26,794 nt of DNA, from NCBI GenBank assembly GCA_946481735.1, contig CAMLOU010000043.1:1-26794 (forward strand), written 5' to 3'. The position numbers and the translations under genes were made by a program. Source of the DNA: an uncultured Cellvibrio sp. (GTDB lineage Bacteria; Pseudomonadota; Gammaproteobacteria; Pseudomonadales; Cellvibrionaceae). This document shows positions 1-8,329 of this stretch, piece after piece. The notes below the pieces were generated by a model. It was not told the DNA's origin and searched no databases. It saw only the letters and a program-made list of their open reading frames with translations. Positions within the stretch are counted from its first letter, which is position 1; every line of letters starts with the position of its first letter.

Positions 1-2
1 TG

Positions 3-83
3 CGCCGCGAGTTCCACAATTATCGTGTTGAGGGTTCAAACGCTGAAACCTGGTTAAACACGCTCGGTTTTCAATGTCGATAA
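3..83 (+). CDS. C-terminal end of an unrecognised protein (partial)
   Basis: An open frame enters from the left edge and stops with TAA at 81-83, giving the last 26 residues of a protein. The tail contains the string ETWLNTLGF. It is followed 27 bases later by the ATP-NAD-kinase-family gene on the same strand, so the two may be co-transcribed. The fragment is too short for me to assign a family, and no function is proposed. That it is coding at all rests on the open frame and the tight spacing to the next gene. Confidence 0.5.
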   Translation, partial: RREFHNYRVEGSNAETWLNTLGFQCR

Positions 84-110
84 CCTCATTCCTTGTGTAA
101 AAATTTTCTT

Positions 111-1265
111 ATGTTTCGATTGGGTATCATTGTCAATCCTTATGCGGGCCTTGGCGGCACGGTAGGCCTCAAAGGCAGTGACGGAGCGGCTACCGTCGCT
201 GAGGCATTACAGCGTGGCGCAGAACCGCGTGCAATGGAGAGAATGAGCCGCACCTTGCAGGTTTTGTTGCCCTGGCGCGAGCACTTACACCTCTTTTGCT
301 ATGCCGGTGACATGGGGGAAACCTGCGCAGCGGCGTTGGATTTCACCTACACATGCGTCGGCACTCCCACAGCCCCCGTCACAACAGCGTTTGATACCTG
401 CGAGGCCGCGCGCGCGTTGATGGAGCAGGGCGTCGATCTGATTTTATTTGCTGGCGGCGACGGAACCGCACGCAATATTGCCGATGCGTTAGGCACGCGT
501 CAGGCTGTATTAGGTGTCCCCTCGGGCGTAAAGATGCATTCCGGGGTTTACGCCATTACGCCGGAAAGTGCGGGCCACATTGTGCAGTTGCTGCTGGAAG
601 GCAAACTGGTACCCATTGCCGAACAGGATGTGAAAGATATTGATGAAGACGCCTTTCGTGCGGGCCAGGTGCGTGCGCGTTTTTACGGCACACTGCTGGT
701 GCCGGAAGCGCCGCAATTTTTGCAACAGGTTAAGCATAGCGGTGCTCAGGTCGATGAGTTGGCCCAGATTGATGTCGCCAGCGGGGTGATTGAGCAGTTA
801 GTGGATGATACCTTGTATATTATCGGGCCGGGTTCAACGACCCATGTCTTGCTGCAACAATTAAATCTGCAGGGAAGCCTTCTGGGTGTGGACTTGTTGT
901 GCAATCAACAATTGATTGCCACCGATGTGACAGCGCAGGAAATTCGTGAGGCGATAAACCTGCATGCCGGTAATGTGCGGATTATCATCACCGCCATCGG
1001 TGGGCAAGGGCATATCATCGGGCGCGGTAACCAACAGCTGACGCCGGATATCCTGCGACGAGTCGGCAAGGAAAATATCCAGGTGATCGCCACCCGCGAA
1101 AAAATCCTTGCCTTGCAAGGGCGGCCTTTGTTGGTCGACAGCCATGATCCGGCATTGGATAAAGCCTTTGCCGGCTATCTACCGGTTATTACCGGTTACC
1201 GCGAGCGGATTATGTATCCGGTCGGTTTTCCTGATCAAGCTGCAGATTCAGCATCTGCCCTGTGA
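111..1265 (+). CDS. ATP-NAD kinase family protein
   Basis: A 384-residue protein carrying the signature of the NAD/diacylglycerol-kinase fold. The N-terminus has a hydrophobic strand followed by NPYAG (near residues 7-12), and the nucleotide-binding GGDGT motif lies at residues 115-119. It is longer than canonical NadK (about 290 residues) and resembles the distinct ATP-NAD kinase family related to AcoX, whose true substrate is often unproven. The ATG at 111 is preferred over an in-frame TTG at 93 because the family sequence starts at that hydrophobic strand. No strong Shine-Dalgarno is visible for either. The stop codon overlaps the GTG start of the next gene, indicating translational coupling. 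Kinase activity follows from family membership, while NAD as substrate is inference. Confidence 0.8.
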   Translation: MFRLGIIVNPYAGLGGTVGLKGSDGAATVAEALQRGAEPRAMERMSRTLQVLLPWREHLHLFCYAGDMGETCAAALDFTYTCVGTPTAPVTTAFDTCEAARALMEQGVDLILFAGGDGTARNIADALGTRQAVLGVPSGVKMHSGVYAITPESAGHIVQLLLEGKLVPIAEQDVKDIDEDAFRAGQVRARFYGTLLVPEAPQFLQQVKHSGAQVDELAQIDVASGVIEQLVDDTLYIIGPGSTTHVLLQQLNLQGSLLGVDLLCNQQLIATDVTAQEIREAINLHAGNVRIIITAIGGQGHIIGRGNQQLTPDILRRVGKENIQVIATREKILALQGRPLLVDSHDPALDKAFAGYLPVITGYRERIMYPVGFPDQAADSASAL

Positions 1266-2230
1266 GTGTTATGCAACCTGTCCTGGATCGCCTTCACGCT
1301 TTACAACAGCAGTTTCTGCCATCTGTATCTGTTGCTCAAAATGGAGAAAGTCCTGCGCCGGTTGATAGCTTCCGCTTGTTCCATGGTCGCGGAAAAACCG
1401 TCGCAGGTCTGGAATTTTTATGCATCGATTTCTTTCAGCCATTACTGTTACTGACGTGTTATCACGAGCCGCCGGCGCAGTGGCTGGATGATTTTCTGCG
1501 CGAAGCAGAGCCCTTATTTGCGCCTCATATTCAGGCTGTGCTGGTTCAGCATCGGTATGTTTCCGGTGCTCCTTCCGACGTTATTTGGGGTGAGCTGCCT
1601 GAAAAAGTGTATGCGCGTCGTGCTGGTTTGCAATTTGTATTGCATCCGGGGCAGCAACAAAACACGGGTTTCTTTTTGGATATGGAGCCGGGGCGGCAGT
1701 GGCTGGAGCAACAGGCAGCAGGCAAGCGGGTGCTAAATTTATTTGCGTATACCTGTGCATTTTCTGTGGTGGCGATTGCTGCCGGTGCAGAGAAGGTCGT
1801 CAACGTCGATATGAGCAGCCGAGCTCTGCAAATTGGGCGTGATAATCACATGCTCAACCAGCTCAATAAAAAATCCAGTGAATTTTTAGCAGAAAATATT
1901 CTGAAGTCCTGGGGTCGGATCAAGAAACGCGGCCCTTATGACATCGTTATTTTTGACCCACCTTCTTATCAGCCGGGCAGTTTTGTAGTGCAAAAAGATT
2001 ACGCGCGCCTGGTGCGTCGGCTGCCGGAATTGATGCCGCAGGGCGGGCTGGTGTTGGCGTGTTTGAATGCGCCGGAATTAACAGCCGACTTTCTGCTTGA
2101 TGTCTTTCGCAGCGAATGCCCAGCGTGTGTATTCGAAGAGCGCCTGGTTCCCTCTGCTGACTTTCCTGATATCAATCCGGAGCAGCAATTGAAATTATTG
2201 GTGTTCCGTTTGTCTGCTATGGATGCTTGA
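1262..2230 (+). CDS. Class I SAM-dependent methyltransferase, RlmI/RlmK-like
   Basis: A 322-residue Rossmann-fold methyltransferase. Residues 127-141 carry the HPGQ...NTGFFLDM motif typical of the RlmI/RlmL C-terminal family. The SAM-binding motif I (NLFAYTCAFSV) is at 159-169, an acidic ribose-binding Asp at 183 (NVDMS), and the catalytic DPPSY at 232-236. This places it among enzymes that methylate cytosine or guanine in rRNA, but it lacks the PUA domain of RlmI and the THUMP domain of RlmL, so the exact target is unknown. The GTG start at 1262 overlaps the upstream stop codon by four bases. An ATG three codons later, at 1271, is an alternative. It is the second gene of a two- or three-gene unit with the ATP-NAD-kinase-like gene. 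Confidence 0.85.
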   Translation: MSVMQPVLDRLHALQQQFLPSVSVAQNGESPAPVDSFRLFHGRGKTVAGLEFLCIDFFQPLLLLTCYHEPPAQWLDDFLREAEPLFAPHIQAVLVQHRYVSGAPSDVIWGELPEKVYARRAGLQFVLHPGQQQNTGFFLDMEPGRQWLEQQAAGKRVLNLFAYTCAFSVVAIAAGAEKVVNVDMSSRALQIGRDNHMLNQLNKKSSEFLAENILKSWGRIKKRGPYDIVIFDPPSYQPGSFVVQKDYARLVRRLPELMPQGGLVLACLNAPELTADFLLDVFRSECPACVFEERLVPSADFPDINPEQQLKLLVFRLSAMDA

Positions 2231-2261
2231 GCGGGAGAAGCCGTGAAGTTTTGCGAGACGG

Positions 2262-2708
2262 CTACTTGCGCAGCAAAGCCTGAACCACCTGTTCAATAGC
2301 ATGGGATGAGCCGCTCTTCAGCGCCTGCCGCACCAGGTAAATACAGCTGGTGTAGGTATCTTGCACCGAGGGGGGCAACTCTTTGTCAGCATCTATGGCG
2401 AAACCCGAAAGCTCCTCCATAGCCATGCGCGAATAAAGCATTGTAAACCCCTTGTGGGTGAGCGTTACCTGATCCAGAGCTTCCTGACGAATCGTGCTTT
2501 CATATTGAATATACCCATTCTCTGCCAGCCAAATCATGGTGCTGAAACAGGATTGGAAGCGCGCACAATGCAAACCGAATTCGTCGGGCGAATCCGGCCC
2601 TGAAATATCTTCCACAAAAAGCGTTATCTTGCGCGGAAAGCTGAGGTAGAGCTGGGTAAATATACGTGCAACATCTTTATAGAAATCAGCGATGTGAATA
2701 TCTGCCAT
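2262..2708 (-). CDS. Conserved-looking hypothetical protein, 148 aa
   Basis: I do not recognise this protein. It is soluble and mostly helical, with no signal peptide or membrane segment. It has the mixed polar and aromatic composition of a genuine protein, for example the stretch YLSFPRKITLFVEDI near the N-terminus. The frame remains open to 2750, but the ATG at 2708 is chosen because a purine-rich AGGGAA lies about 8 bases upstream, while the extra residues look non-conserved. It lies downstream of alaA on the same strand with an 84-base gap, so it may share that transcript. It converges on the methyltransferase gene with only 31 bases between the stop codons. No function is proposed. Confidence 0.7.
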   Translation of the reverse strand: MADIHIADFYKDVARIFTQLYLSFPRKITLFVEDISGPDSPDEFGLHCARFQSCFSTMIWLAENGYIQYESTIRQEALDQVTLTHKGFTMLYSRMAMEELSGFAIDADKELPPSVQDTYTSCIYLVRQALKSGSSHAIEQVVQALLRK

Positions 2709-2792
2709 GGATGATTCCCTGAAAGGACAAGCGGCGTCGGCATCAGCCAAATTCCAGCAGGAACACCCGCTGAAATTTGGCCAATAACCGGA

Positions 2793-4007
2793 TTATTGCG
2801 AATAACGTTGCAGGAATTCACCAAAACGGTGAATCGCTTTGGTGAGATCATCTTCGCGCGGTAAAAATACAATGCGGAAATGATCATTGGTGGGCCAGTT
2901 AAATGCGGTGCCTTGTACCAACAGAATTTTTTCCTGGATCAGGAAATCGAGCACCATCTGTTCATCATCCTTGATCTTGTACATATCAAGATCAAGTTTG
3001 GGAAACAAATACATCGCACCGCGTGGTTTGACACACGAAAGTCCGGGGATTTTTTCAATCGCGGTCATCGCTGCATCGCGTTGGTCACGCAGGCGGCCTC
3101 CGGGCACGATCAATTCATTGATGCTTTGATAGCCTCCCAACGCGGTTTGGACGGCGAACATGGCGGGCACATTGGCGCACAGGCGCATGGATGCCAGCAT
3201 CTCCAGTCCCTCGATGTAACTTTTTGCCCGGTGTTTTGCGCCGCTGATGACCATCCAGCCTGAACGAAAGCCCGCCAGGCGATAGGCTTTCGATAAACCG
3301 TTAAAGCTGACGCAAAGCACATCCTGGGCCAAGCGTCCCATGGGGTGAAACTCCGCGTCGTCATACAAAATTTTGCTGTAGATTTCGTCAGCAAAAATAA
3401 TGAGGTTATGGCGACGCGCCAGCTCAACAATGTGTTCCAGCACATCTTTGCTGTAAACGGAGCCGGTTGGGTTGTTGGGGTTAATGACCACGATCCCGCG
3501 TGTCTTGTCGGAGATCTTGCTTTCGATATCGGCAATATCCGGGAACCAGCCGGACTCTTCGTCGCACAGATAATGGCGGGCCTTTCCGCCGGCAAGGTTA
3601 ACTGCCGCTGTCCAGAGTGGATAATCAGGTGCGGGCACCAGAATTTCGTCACTGTTATTTAATAATGCCTGCATTGCCATCACGATAAGCTCGCTGGCGC
3701 CGTTACCCAGGAAAATATCTTCTATTTCCACGCCGGGGATTTGCAGCCGCTGGCACTCTTGCATAATGGCTTTACGCGCGGCAAAGAGGCCGCGCGAGGC
3801 GGTATAACCTTCTGCGTTGGGCAGGTTATAGATGACATCCTGAATAATTTCATCAGGCGCGGCAAAACCGAAGGGGGCAGGGTTGCCGATATTCAGTTTG
3901 AGGATGCGATGGCCTTCTTCTTCAAGGCGGTAAGCGTGCTCCAGAACCGGCCCACGGATGTCATAGCAAACACCGTTAAGCTTATCGGATTTCTTAATAT
4001 TGCTCAT
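2793..4007 (-). CDS. alaA: Glutamate-pyruvate aminotransferase AlaA
   Basis: A 404-residue fold-type I PLP aminotransferase that aligns from memory nearly end to end with E. coli AlaA (YfbQ). The matches include the N-terminal KSDKLNGVCYDIRGPVLE, the NPNNPTG loop at 177-182, FADEIY at 205-210, and the PLP-binding lysine K240 in NGLSKAYR at the E. coli position. AlaA transfers the amino group of glutamate to pyruvate, making alanine and 2-oxoglutarate in the cytoplasm. It is divergent from msrB across 78 bases. A TTGACA-like hexamer on the minus strand (4070-4075) could be a -35 box, but no convincing -10 follows it. Identification is firm; substrate preference in this organism is from the family. 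Confidence 0.95.
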   Translation of the reverse strand: MSNIKKSDKLNGVCYDIRGPVLEHAYRLEEEGHRILKLNIGNPAPFGFAAPDEIIQDVIYNLPNAEGYTASRGLFAARKAIMQECQRLQIPGVEIEDIFLGNGASELIVMAMQALLNNSDEILVPAPDYPLWTAAVNLAGGKARHYLCDEESGWFPDIADIESKISDKTRGIVVINPNNPTGSVYSKDVLEHIVELARRHNLIIFADEIYSKILYDDAEFHPMGRLAQDVLCVSFNGLSKAYRLAGFRSGWMVISGAKHRAKSYIEGLEMLASMRLCANVPAMFAVQTALGGYQSINELIVPGGRLRDQRDAAMTAIEKIPGLSCVKPRGAMYLFPKLDLDMYKIKDDEQMVLDFLIQEKILLVQGTAFNWPTNDHFRIVFLPREDDLTKAIHRFGEFLQRYSQ

Positions 4008-4085
4008 TTGCAGTAATATGCCTTTTATGCAGAAATAAGCGTTAAATCATCATGGTTCGCAGGCTACTGTGTCAAGGAAATCGTT

Positions 4086-4496
4086 ATGTCCAGCAAAGAA
4101 AATTATGACGACGCTCACTGGCGTGAGCACTTAACACCAGAGCAATATCGCATTTGCCGACTAAAGGGAACGGAGCCGCCGTTTACCGGCGAATACTGGA
4201 ATGTCTTTACTGACGGTGTGTACCGTTGCCGTTGTTGTGGAGAGCCCTTATTTGAGTCGGGCACAAAGTTTGATGCAGGATGTGGTTGGCCCAGTTTCTA
4301 TGCTCCCATCGAAGACGGGAAGATTCAGGAAGAGTTTGATGCAAGCCATGGCATGCGTCGGACCGAAGTGTTGTGCCGGCGCTGCGGTTGTCATTTGGGG
4401 CACGTTTTCCCTGATGGCCCTGCACCAACCGGATTACGTTATTGCATCAACTCGGGGTCAATTCTCTTGCAGGGTGATGCGGATAAAAAAGAGTGA
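4086..4496 (+). CDS. msrB: Peptide-methionine (R)-S-oxide reductase MsrB
   Basis: A 136-residue MsrB that reduces methionine-R-sulfoxide in oxidised proteins, using thioredoxin. Both zinc-binding CxxC pairs are present (C48/C51 and C97/C100), as are the CGWPSF motif at 66-71 and the RYCINS active-site motif with the nucleophile C120. It has no signal peptide, so it acts in the cytoplasm, and length and order are standard for stand-alone MsrB. The ATG at 4086 is preceded by AAGGAA at good spacing. The last codons and the stop lie inside the terminator hairpin of the convergent gene. Confidence 0.96.
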   Translation: MSSKENYDDAHWREHLTPEQYRICRLKGTEPPFTGEYWNVFTDGVYRCRCCGEPLFESGTKFDAGCGWPSFYAPIEDGKIQEEFDASHGMRRTEVLCRRCGCHLGHVFPDGPAPTGLRYCINSGSILLQGDADKKE

Positions 4497-4515
4497 CCTT
4501 GTTATGCAAGGTCAC
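4483..4515 (-). terminator. Rho-independent terminator of the minus-strand helical membrane-protein gene
   Basis: A perfect 9-bp stem pairs 4493-4501 with 4507-4515 around a 5-base loop. On the minus strand it is followed by TCTTTTTT, the complement of the A-run at 4485-4490. On the plus strand no T-run follows, so it acts for the minus gene ending at 4523. The plus-strand msrB stop codon (4494-4496) lies inside the stem. Confidence 0.85.
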
Positions 4516-4522
4516 GCCATCA

Positions 4523-5326
4523 TTAATCGTACAGTTGTTTTTTCTTCCACTGGTCCTCGTCCCCGAATTTTTCCCATTCTTTATTCAGCGATGTCGAGGG
4601 TTTGCTCGTGTCTTCTGCTGCGGATTCTGTTCCTTCTCCGTCGACCTCGGCCGTTGCCGAGTGTGTGGCGTGCTGTTCGAGTTTGGTAATCAGACCGGAA
4701 AGTTGCGCAATCTGTTTATCGTAGGCGTGGTTTGCGTTTTCAGGAAGTAAGAGCTTGCGTGCAAGGCCATAGTAATGAATCGCGAGGCGAGGCTTACCCA
4801 GCTGCTGTGCCTTTTTGGCTTGTGCGACGTGGCCATCAACCGAACTTTGCAGCGCCAGGCGTTTGATCTGATCCATAAACGCCGCGGCCTGAACCTTGGT
4901 CAGTGCTTTCAGCGCCTCTTGTTGAGCGACGAAGCGGTACAATTCCTGTAAATGCTGGCGGACCTCCTTGATTTGTTCGGGATTTTCCAGGCGCACGCGC
5001 TGGGTGTTGGCAGATTGTTTAATCGCGTTGAGCTGATCGCTGAGTAACTGCAAATCCGCTGCATGGGTAGCGTCACTGGGTTCTAATTTGTGTAGCTGCT
5101 CACAGGTATCAATCAATGCGCGGTAGACGACGGCCATAAGGTCGCTACTGAGAAAGTGGGGCGGGAAACCGGTGAGCATGTGGCGGAAATTGCGCTGCCG
5201 CACTTTCAGTGCAGTCAGCAGGCGCTGGCGATGAACCCGCCTCCTTTCAATGGCTTGCGAGATAAGCGCATAGGCAGCCAGAAGCACCAGGAGTAGGATA
5301 ATGGATGAAACGATATAAATGGACAT
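4523..5326 (-). CDS. Membrane-anchored helical protein of unknown function, 267 aa
   Basis: Unrecognised protein with a single N-terminal membrane segment (about residues 3-23 from the chosen start, IYIVSSIILLLVLLAAYALI) followed by a basic stretch (ERRRVHRQR). This predicts an inner-membrane anchor with the rest in the cytoplasm. The body is predicted helical, with possible coiled-coil stretches around residues 75-150. A repeat-like helical pair near 170-200 (AQQLGKPRLAIHYYGLA) resembles a TPR hairpin. The C-terminal 45 residues are acidic, low-complexity and Ser/Thr/Glu-rich. The ATG at 5326 is preferred to one at 5362 because the likely -10 box at 5372-5377 would make the upstream start leaderless. 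Neither has a good ribosome-binding site. Confidence 0.65.
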   Translation of the reverse strand: MSIYIVSSIILLLVLLAAYALISQAIERRRVHRQRLLTALKVRQRNFRHMLTGFPPHFLSSDLMAVVYRALIDTCEQLHKLEPSDATHAADLQLLSDQLNAIKQSANTQRVRLENPEQIKEVRQHLQELYRFVAQQEALKALTKVQAAAFMDQIKRLALQSSVDGHVAQAKKAQQLGKPRLAIHYYGLARKLLLPENANHAYDKQIAQLSGLITKLEQHATHSATAEVDGEGTESAAEDTSKPSTSLNKEWEKFGDEDQWKKKQLYD

Positions 5327-5371
5327 AGGGGCCGGCTGCTTATCAAGCTTTAAATATGACATACGTCCCAA

Positions 5372-5380
5372 AGTATAGCA
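5372..5380 (-). promoter_or_regulatory. Candidate extended -10 promoter for the helical membrane-protein gene
   Basis: On the minus strand the sequence TGCTATACT forms an extended -10 element (TGn plus TATACT). It would start transcription near 5365, about 39 bases before the ATG at 5326. No convincing -35 hexamer is visible, which is tolerable for an extended -10 promoter. Confidence 0.4.
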
Positions 5381-5469
5381 CCAAAGCACGACTCTCCCTT
5401 ATGTCGAAAAGTTGCGTCTTGGCTCGCTAAGTGCTTGTTTCCACAGTTATAAAAAAAGAAGTAAAAGTG

Positions 5470-5505
5470 TTGACAGTGCTTCCTTCCCTACTTAGAATGC
5501 GCCCC
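5470..5505 (+). promoter_or_regulatory. Sigma-70 promoter of the tRNA-Glu/Gly operon
   Basis: TTGACA at 5470-5475 and TAGAAT at 5493-5498 are separated by exactly 17 bases. The discriminator GCGCCCC (5499-5505) is GC-rich, as at stringently controlled stable-RNA promoters. The first mature tRNA begins about 35 bases after the expected start site. Confidence 0.9.
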
Positions 5506-5539
5506 ACTTCTGACGTCGTCGATGACAGAAGGTTTCTGG

Positions 5540-5615
5540 GTCCCCTTCGTCTAGTGGCCTAGGACACCGCCCTTTCACGGCGGTAACAGGGGTTCGAGTC
5601 CCCTAGGGGACGCCA
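5540..5615 (+). tRNA. tRNA-Glu (TTC), copy 1
   Basis: A 76-base cloverleaf with encoded CCA. The acceptor stem GTCCCCT pairs with AGGGGAC, the anticodon loop CTTTCAC gives TTC, and the T-loop is GGTTCGAGTC. It is the first gene of the tRNA operon and identical to copy 2. Confidence 0.97.
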
Positions 5616-5660
5616 CTCCCGGACGCATCAGCAGTAGCCCTTATCAGGGTGTACCAATAA

Positions 5661-5736
<76 letters not shown>

Positions 5737-5802
5737 ATATCAGTATCAATGCTTTAAAGATCTAGTCCGAATGTGTGCTTTCTCTGCCTCGGCAGAATAG
5801 TT

Positions 5803-5878
5803 GTCCCCTTCGTCTAGTGGCCTAGGACACCGCCCTTTCACGGCGGTAACAGGGGTTCGAGTCCCCTAGGGGACGCCA
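5803..5878 (+). tRNA. tRNA-Glu (TTC), copy 2
   Basis: Sequence-identical to the tRNA-Glu at 5540-5615. No good separate promoter is seen in the 66 bases before it, so it is probably read from the promoter at 5470. A small hairpin (CTGCC/GGCAG, 5784-5795) precedes it and may be a processing site. Confidence 0.97.
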
Positions 5879-5923
5879 CTCCCGGACGCATCAGCAGTAG
5901 CCCTTATCAGGGTGTACCAATAA

Positions 5924-5999
<76 letters not shown>

Positions 6000-6137
6000 G
6001 TTTCTCCTCTTCCATATTCTCCCTTACTTCGTTTTTTTGGTCGCTTCGTTGCCTCTCAATGTGCTATCGGATAGCGGTTAATGTGGTGATGCAAAACTCT
6101 GCTAGACTTTACACCCCTGCAATTGCAAAGGCTCCGT

Positions 6138-6545
6138 TCAATGCAAGCCAAAACATTTTGCGCGTTCGTCGCGGTAAGAAAAATTTTTTCCTGCGCGCAT
6201 GGCGTCGTGGCGCAATTCATCAAGCTGCTGGTAACGGGCTATTTCTTCATCCGGCATGAAATGTAGGCAGTCGCCGCCAAAAAACCAGAGTAAGTCGCGG
6301 TAGAGTAGGGGCATCAGATGTGGGTAAGCCGTTACCACGCGGCACAGTAACAGCTGACCGGTATGGAGAAATTCCCGATCAGTGTTTTGATGTAGTGACT
6401 TTACATCCGATAGGAATTGCTGGTCATCTTCGCTGCAATCGTCGGCGCTAAAAGGTGGTTGTTGTTCAATCTGTTCAATAAACGCCTGCAAGAGTTGCAG
6501 GTGGTATAGTTGGTAGTCTTGTTCGGGGGATGTTGTATCTGACAT
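6138..6545 (-). CDS. Small conserved-looking protein, 135 aa
   Basis: Soluble protein rich in aromatic and acidic residues. The pattern FLHTGQLLLCRVVTAYPHL (middle) and FFGGDCLHFMPDEEI (C-terminal third) looks strongly conserved and is reminiscent of small Pseudomonas proteins sometimes labelled dehydrogenase without evidence. No nucleotide-binding motif or membrane segment is visible. The ATG at 6545 is chosen because AGG lies about 7 bases upstream and the preceding in-frame residues look arbitrary. It is divergent from yadG with 56 bases between the starts. No function is proposed. Confidence 0.75.
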   Translation of the reverse strand: MSDTTSPEQDYQLYHLQLLQAFIEQIEQQPPFSADDCSEDDQQFLSDVKSLHQNTDREFLHTGQLLLCRVVTAYPHLMPLLYRDLLWFFGGDCLHFMPDEEIARYQQLDELRHDAMRAGKNFSYRDERAKCFGLH

Positions 6546-6601
6546 GGACGGCCTGACGAGTTGATTCAAGGTATGAGAGTAGTAAATGTGATGGGGCTAT
6601 T

Positions 6602-7546
6602 ATGACAGCTGCGCTTTCGATTAGAAATCTTCGCAAGACCTATGACAACAAATTTGAGGCGCTAAAAGGCATCTCGCTGGATGTGGCGCCCGGTGATTTT
6701 TTTGCCATGCTGGGCCCGAATGGTGCCGGTAAATCCACAACCATTGGCATCATCAGTTCGCTGGTGCGCAAGACGTCCGGGCAGGTGGAAATTTTTGGTA
6801 AAGATATCGATGCTGATTTTTCGGCGGCCAAAAAATTCCTGGGTGTGGTTCCCCAGGAATTTAACTTCAGTATGTTTGAAAAGGTGGAGGACATTGTTCT
6901 CCAGCAGGCCGGTTACTACGGTTTGCCGCGCAGTCAGGCAAAAGCGCAAACTGAAAAATACTTACGGCAGTTAAGTTTGTGGGATAAGCGGCAAACCCCG
7001 GCGCGCATGTTATCCGGCGGCATGAAACGGCGGCTGATGATTGCCCGAGCGTTGGTGCACGAGCCCCGGTTGTTGATCCTTGATGAACCTACCGCCGGCG
7101 TTGATATCGAATTGCGCCGTTCCATGTGGGATTTTTTGCGGGAGATCAATGCGGCAGGAACCACCATTATTCTAACGACACATTATCTGGAAGAAGCAGA
7201 AAGCCTTTGCCGTAATGTGGCGATCATTGATCATGGCACGATTGTCCAAAATACCAGTGTGCGCAATCTGCTACAGCAGTTAAATAAAGAAGTTTTTATC
7301 TTTGATACTCAGGCCGTTATCGAACAGGCACCTGCTGTGCAAGGTTATCAGGTGCGCCGTCTGGATGAGCATTCTTTCGAAGTTGAAATTGAAAAAGGGC
7401 AGTCGTTGAATCACTTGTTTGACCAGCTTTCACAGCTGGGCATCAACATAATCAGTATGCGTAACAAGGCAAATCGCCTGGAGGAGTTGTTTGTGTCCAT
7501 GGTGAGCAATAACAAAAAAACGGAGGAGGCAAAGCATGGAGCTTAA
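6602..7546 (+). CDS. yadG: ABC exporter ATPase YadG
   Basis: A 314-residue ABC ATPase matching E. coli YadG closely from memory. Walker A GPNGAGKST is at 38-46, the Q-loop in VPQEF at 83-87, the signature LSGGM at 137-141, Walker B LLILDEP at 157-163 and the H-loop His at 194. The C-terminal extension (about 225-314) is the YadG/DrrA-type regulatory tail with the conserved SMRNKANRLEELF stretch. It powers export with the permease YadH at the inner membrane; the substrate of this pair is not established. The stop codon overlaps the yadH start by 11 bases. GGGG about 7 bases before the ATG is the probable ribosome-binding site. Confidence 0.93.
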   Translation: MTAALSIRNLRKTYDNKFEALKGISLDVAPGDFFAMLGPNGAGKSTTIGIISSLVRKTSGQVEIFGKDIDADFSAAKKFLGVVPQEFNFSMFEKVEDIVLQQAGYYGLPRSQAKAQTEKYLRQLSLWDKRQTPARMLSGGMKRRLMIARALVHEPRLLILDEPTAGVDIELRRSMWDFLREINAAGTTIILTTHYLEEAESLCRNVAIIDHGTIVQNTSVRNLLQQLNKEVFIFDTQAVIEQAPAVQGYQVRRLDEHSFEVEIEKGQSLNHLFDQLSQLGINIISMRNKANRLEELFVSMVSNNKKTEEAKHGA

Positions 7547-8309
7547 TCAACAGTGGATTGCCTTCCGCACTATTTTACGTAAAGAGATTAAGCGTTTTAC
7601 CCGTATCTGGGTGCAAACCTTGTTGCCACCAGCCATTACCATGGCTCTGTATTTTGTGATCTTCGGTAAATTGATCGGTAGCCGTATCGGTGAGATGGAT
7701 GGTTTCAGTTATATCCAATTCGTTGCACCGGGTTTGATCATGATGTCTGTGTTGACCAATTCCTATTCTAACGTGGTGTCATCGTTTTTCAGCGCTAAAT
7801 TTCAGCGCAGTATCGAAGAAATTCTGGTATCACCCACACCTAACTATATTATTTTGCTGGGCTATTGTATGGGCGGTGTTGCTCGTGGCTTGGCGGTTGG
7901 CGTGTTGGTGACGTTGCTGTCCCTGGCATTTACCGATCTTCATGTCCACAGTTGGGCGGTAACAATTGCTATTGTTGTGCTGACGTCCATGTTGTTTTCA
8001 TTGGCCGGCTTTATTAATGCTGTTTACGCCAACAGTTTTGATGATATTTCCATCATACCCACCTTTGTGCTCACGCCTTTAACCTATCTGGGTGGTGTAT
8101 TTTATTCCATCCACTTGTTGCCTGAGTTTTGGCAAGGCGTATCGCAGTTGAATCCAATCCTGTACATGGTTAATGCATTTCGTTATGGCATGTTAGGTGT
8201 TTCGGATATCAACGTGGTTGCTGCATTTGCTGGCTTGCTCATCTGTCTGGCTATTTTGTTTATGGTTGGTTTGCATTTGCTGCGTGTAGGTAAGCGCTTG
8301 CGCGCGTAA
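7536..8309 (+). CDS. yadH: ABC-2 type exporter permease YadH
   Basis: A 257-residue ABC-2 family permease with about six hydrophobic segments: near 24-46, 58-80, 105-132, 140-162, 170-190 and 224-247. The family region FILTPLTYLGGVFYS-like at about 177-191 (here FVLTPLTYLGGVFYS) is present. It forms the transmembrane part of the exporter with YadG. The start lies inside the last codons of yadG and is preceded by a strong GGAGGAG at 7522-7528, so translation is coupled but also independently initiated. The gene order yadG-yadH followed by queF suggests a single transcript. Confidence 0.93.
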   Translation: MELNQQWIAFRTILRKEIKRFTRIWVQTLLPPAITMALYFVIFGKLIGSRIGEMDGFSYIQFVAPGLIMMSVLTNSYSNVVSSFFSAKFQRSIEEILVSPTPNYIILLGYCMGGVARGLAVGVLVTLLSLAFTDLHVHSWAVTIAIVVLTSMLFSLAGFINAVYANSFDDISIIPTFVLTPLTYLGGVFYSIHLLPEFWQGVSQLNPILYMVNAFRYGMLGVSDINVVAAFAGLLICLAILFMVGLHLLRVGKRLRA

Positions 8310-8329
8310 TCAATTTTGGATTTGCTGCT

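Noticed and set aside
2239..2263. AGCCGT/ACGGCT inverted repeat between the methyltransferase gene and the convergent small gene
   Set aside because: Six pairs with a 13-base loop and no T-run on either strand; too weak to call a terminator.
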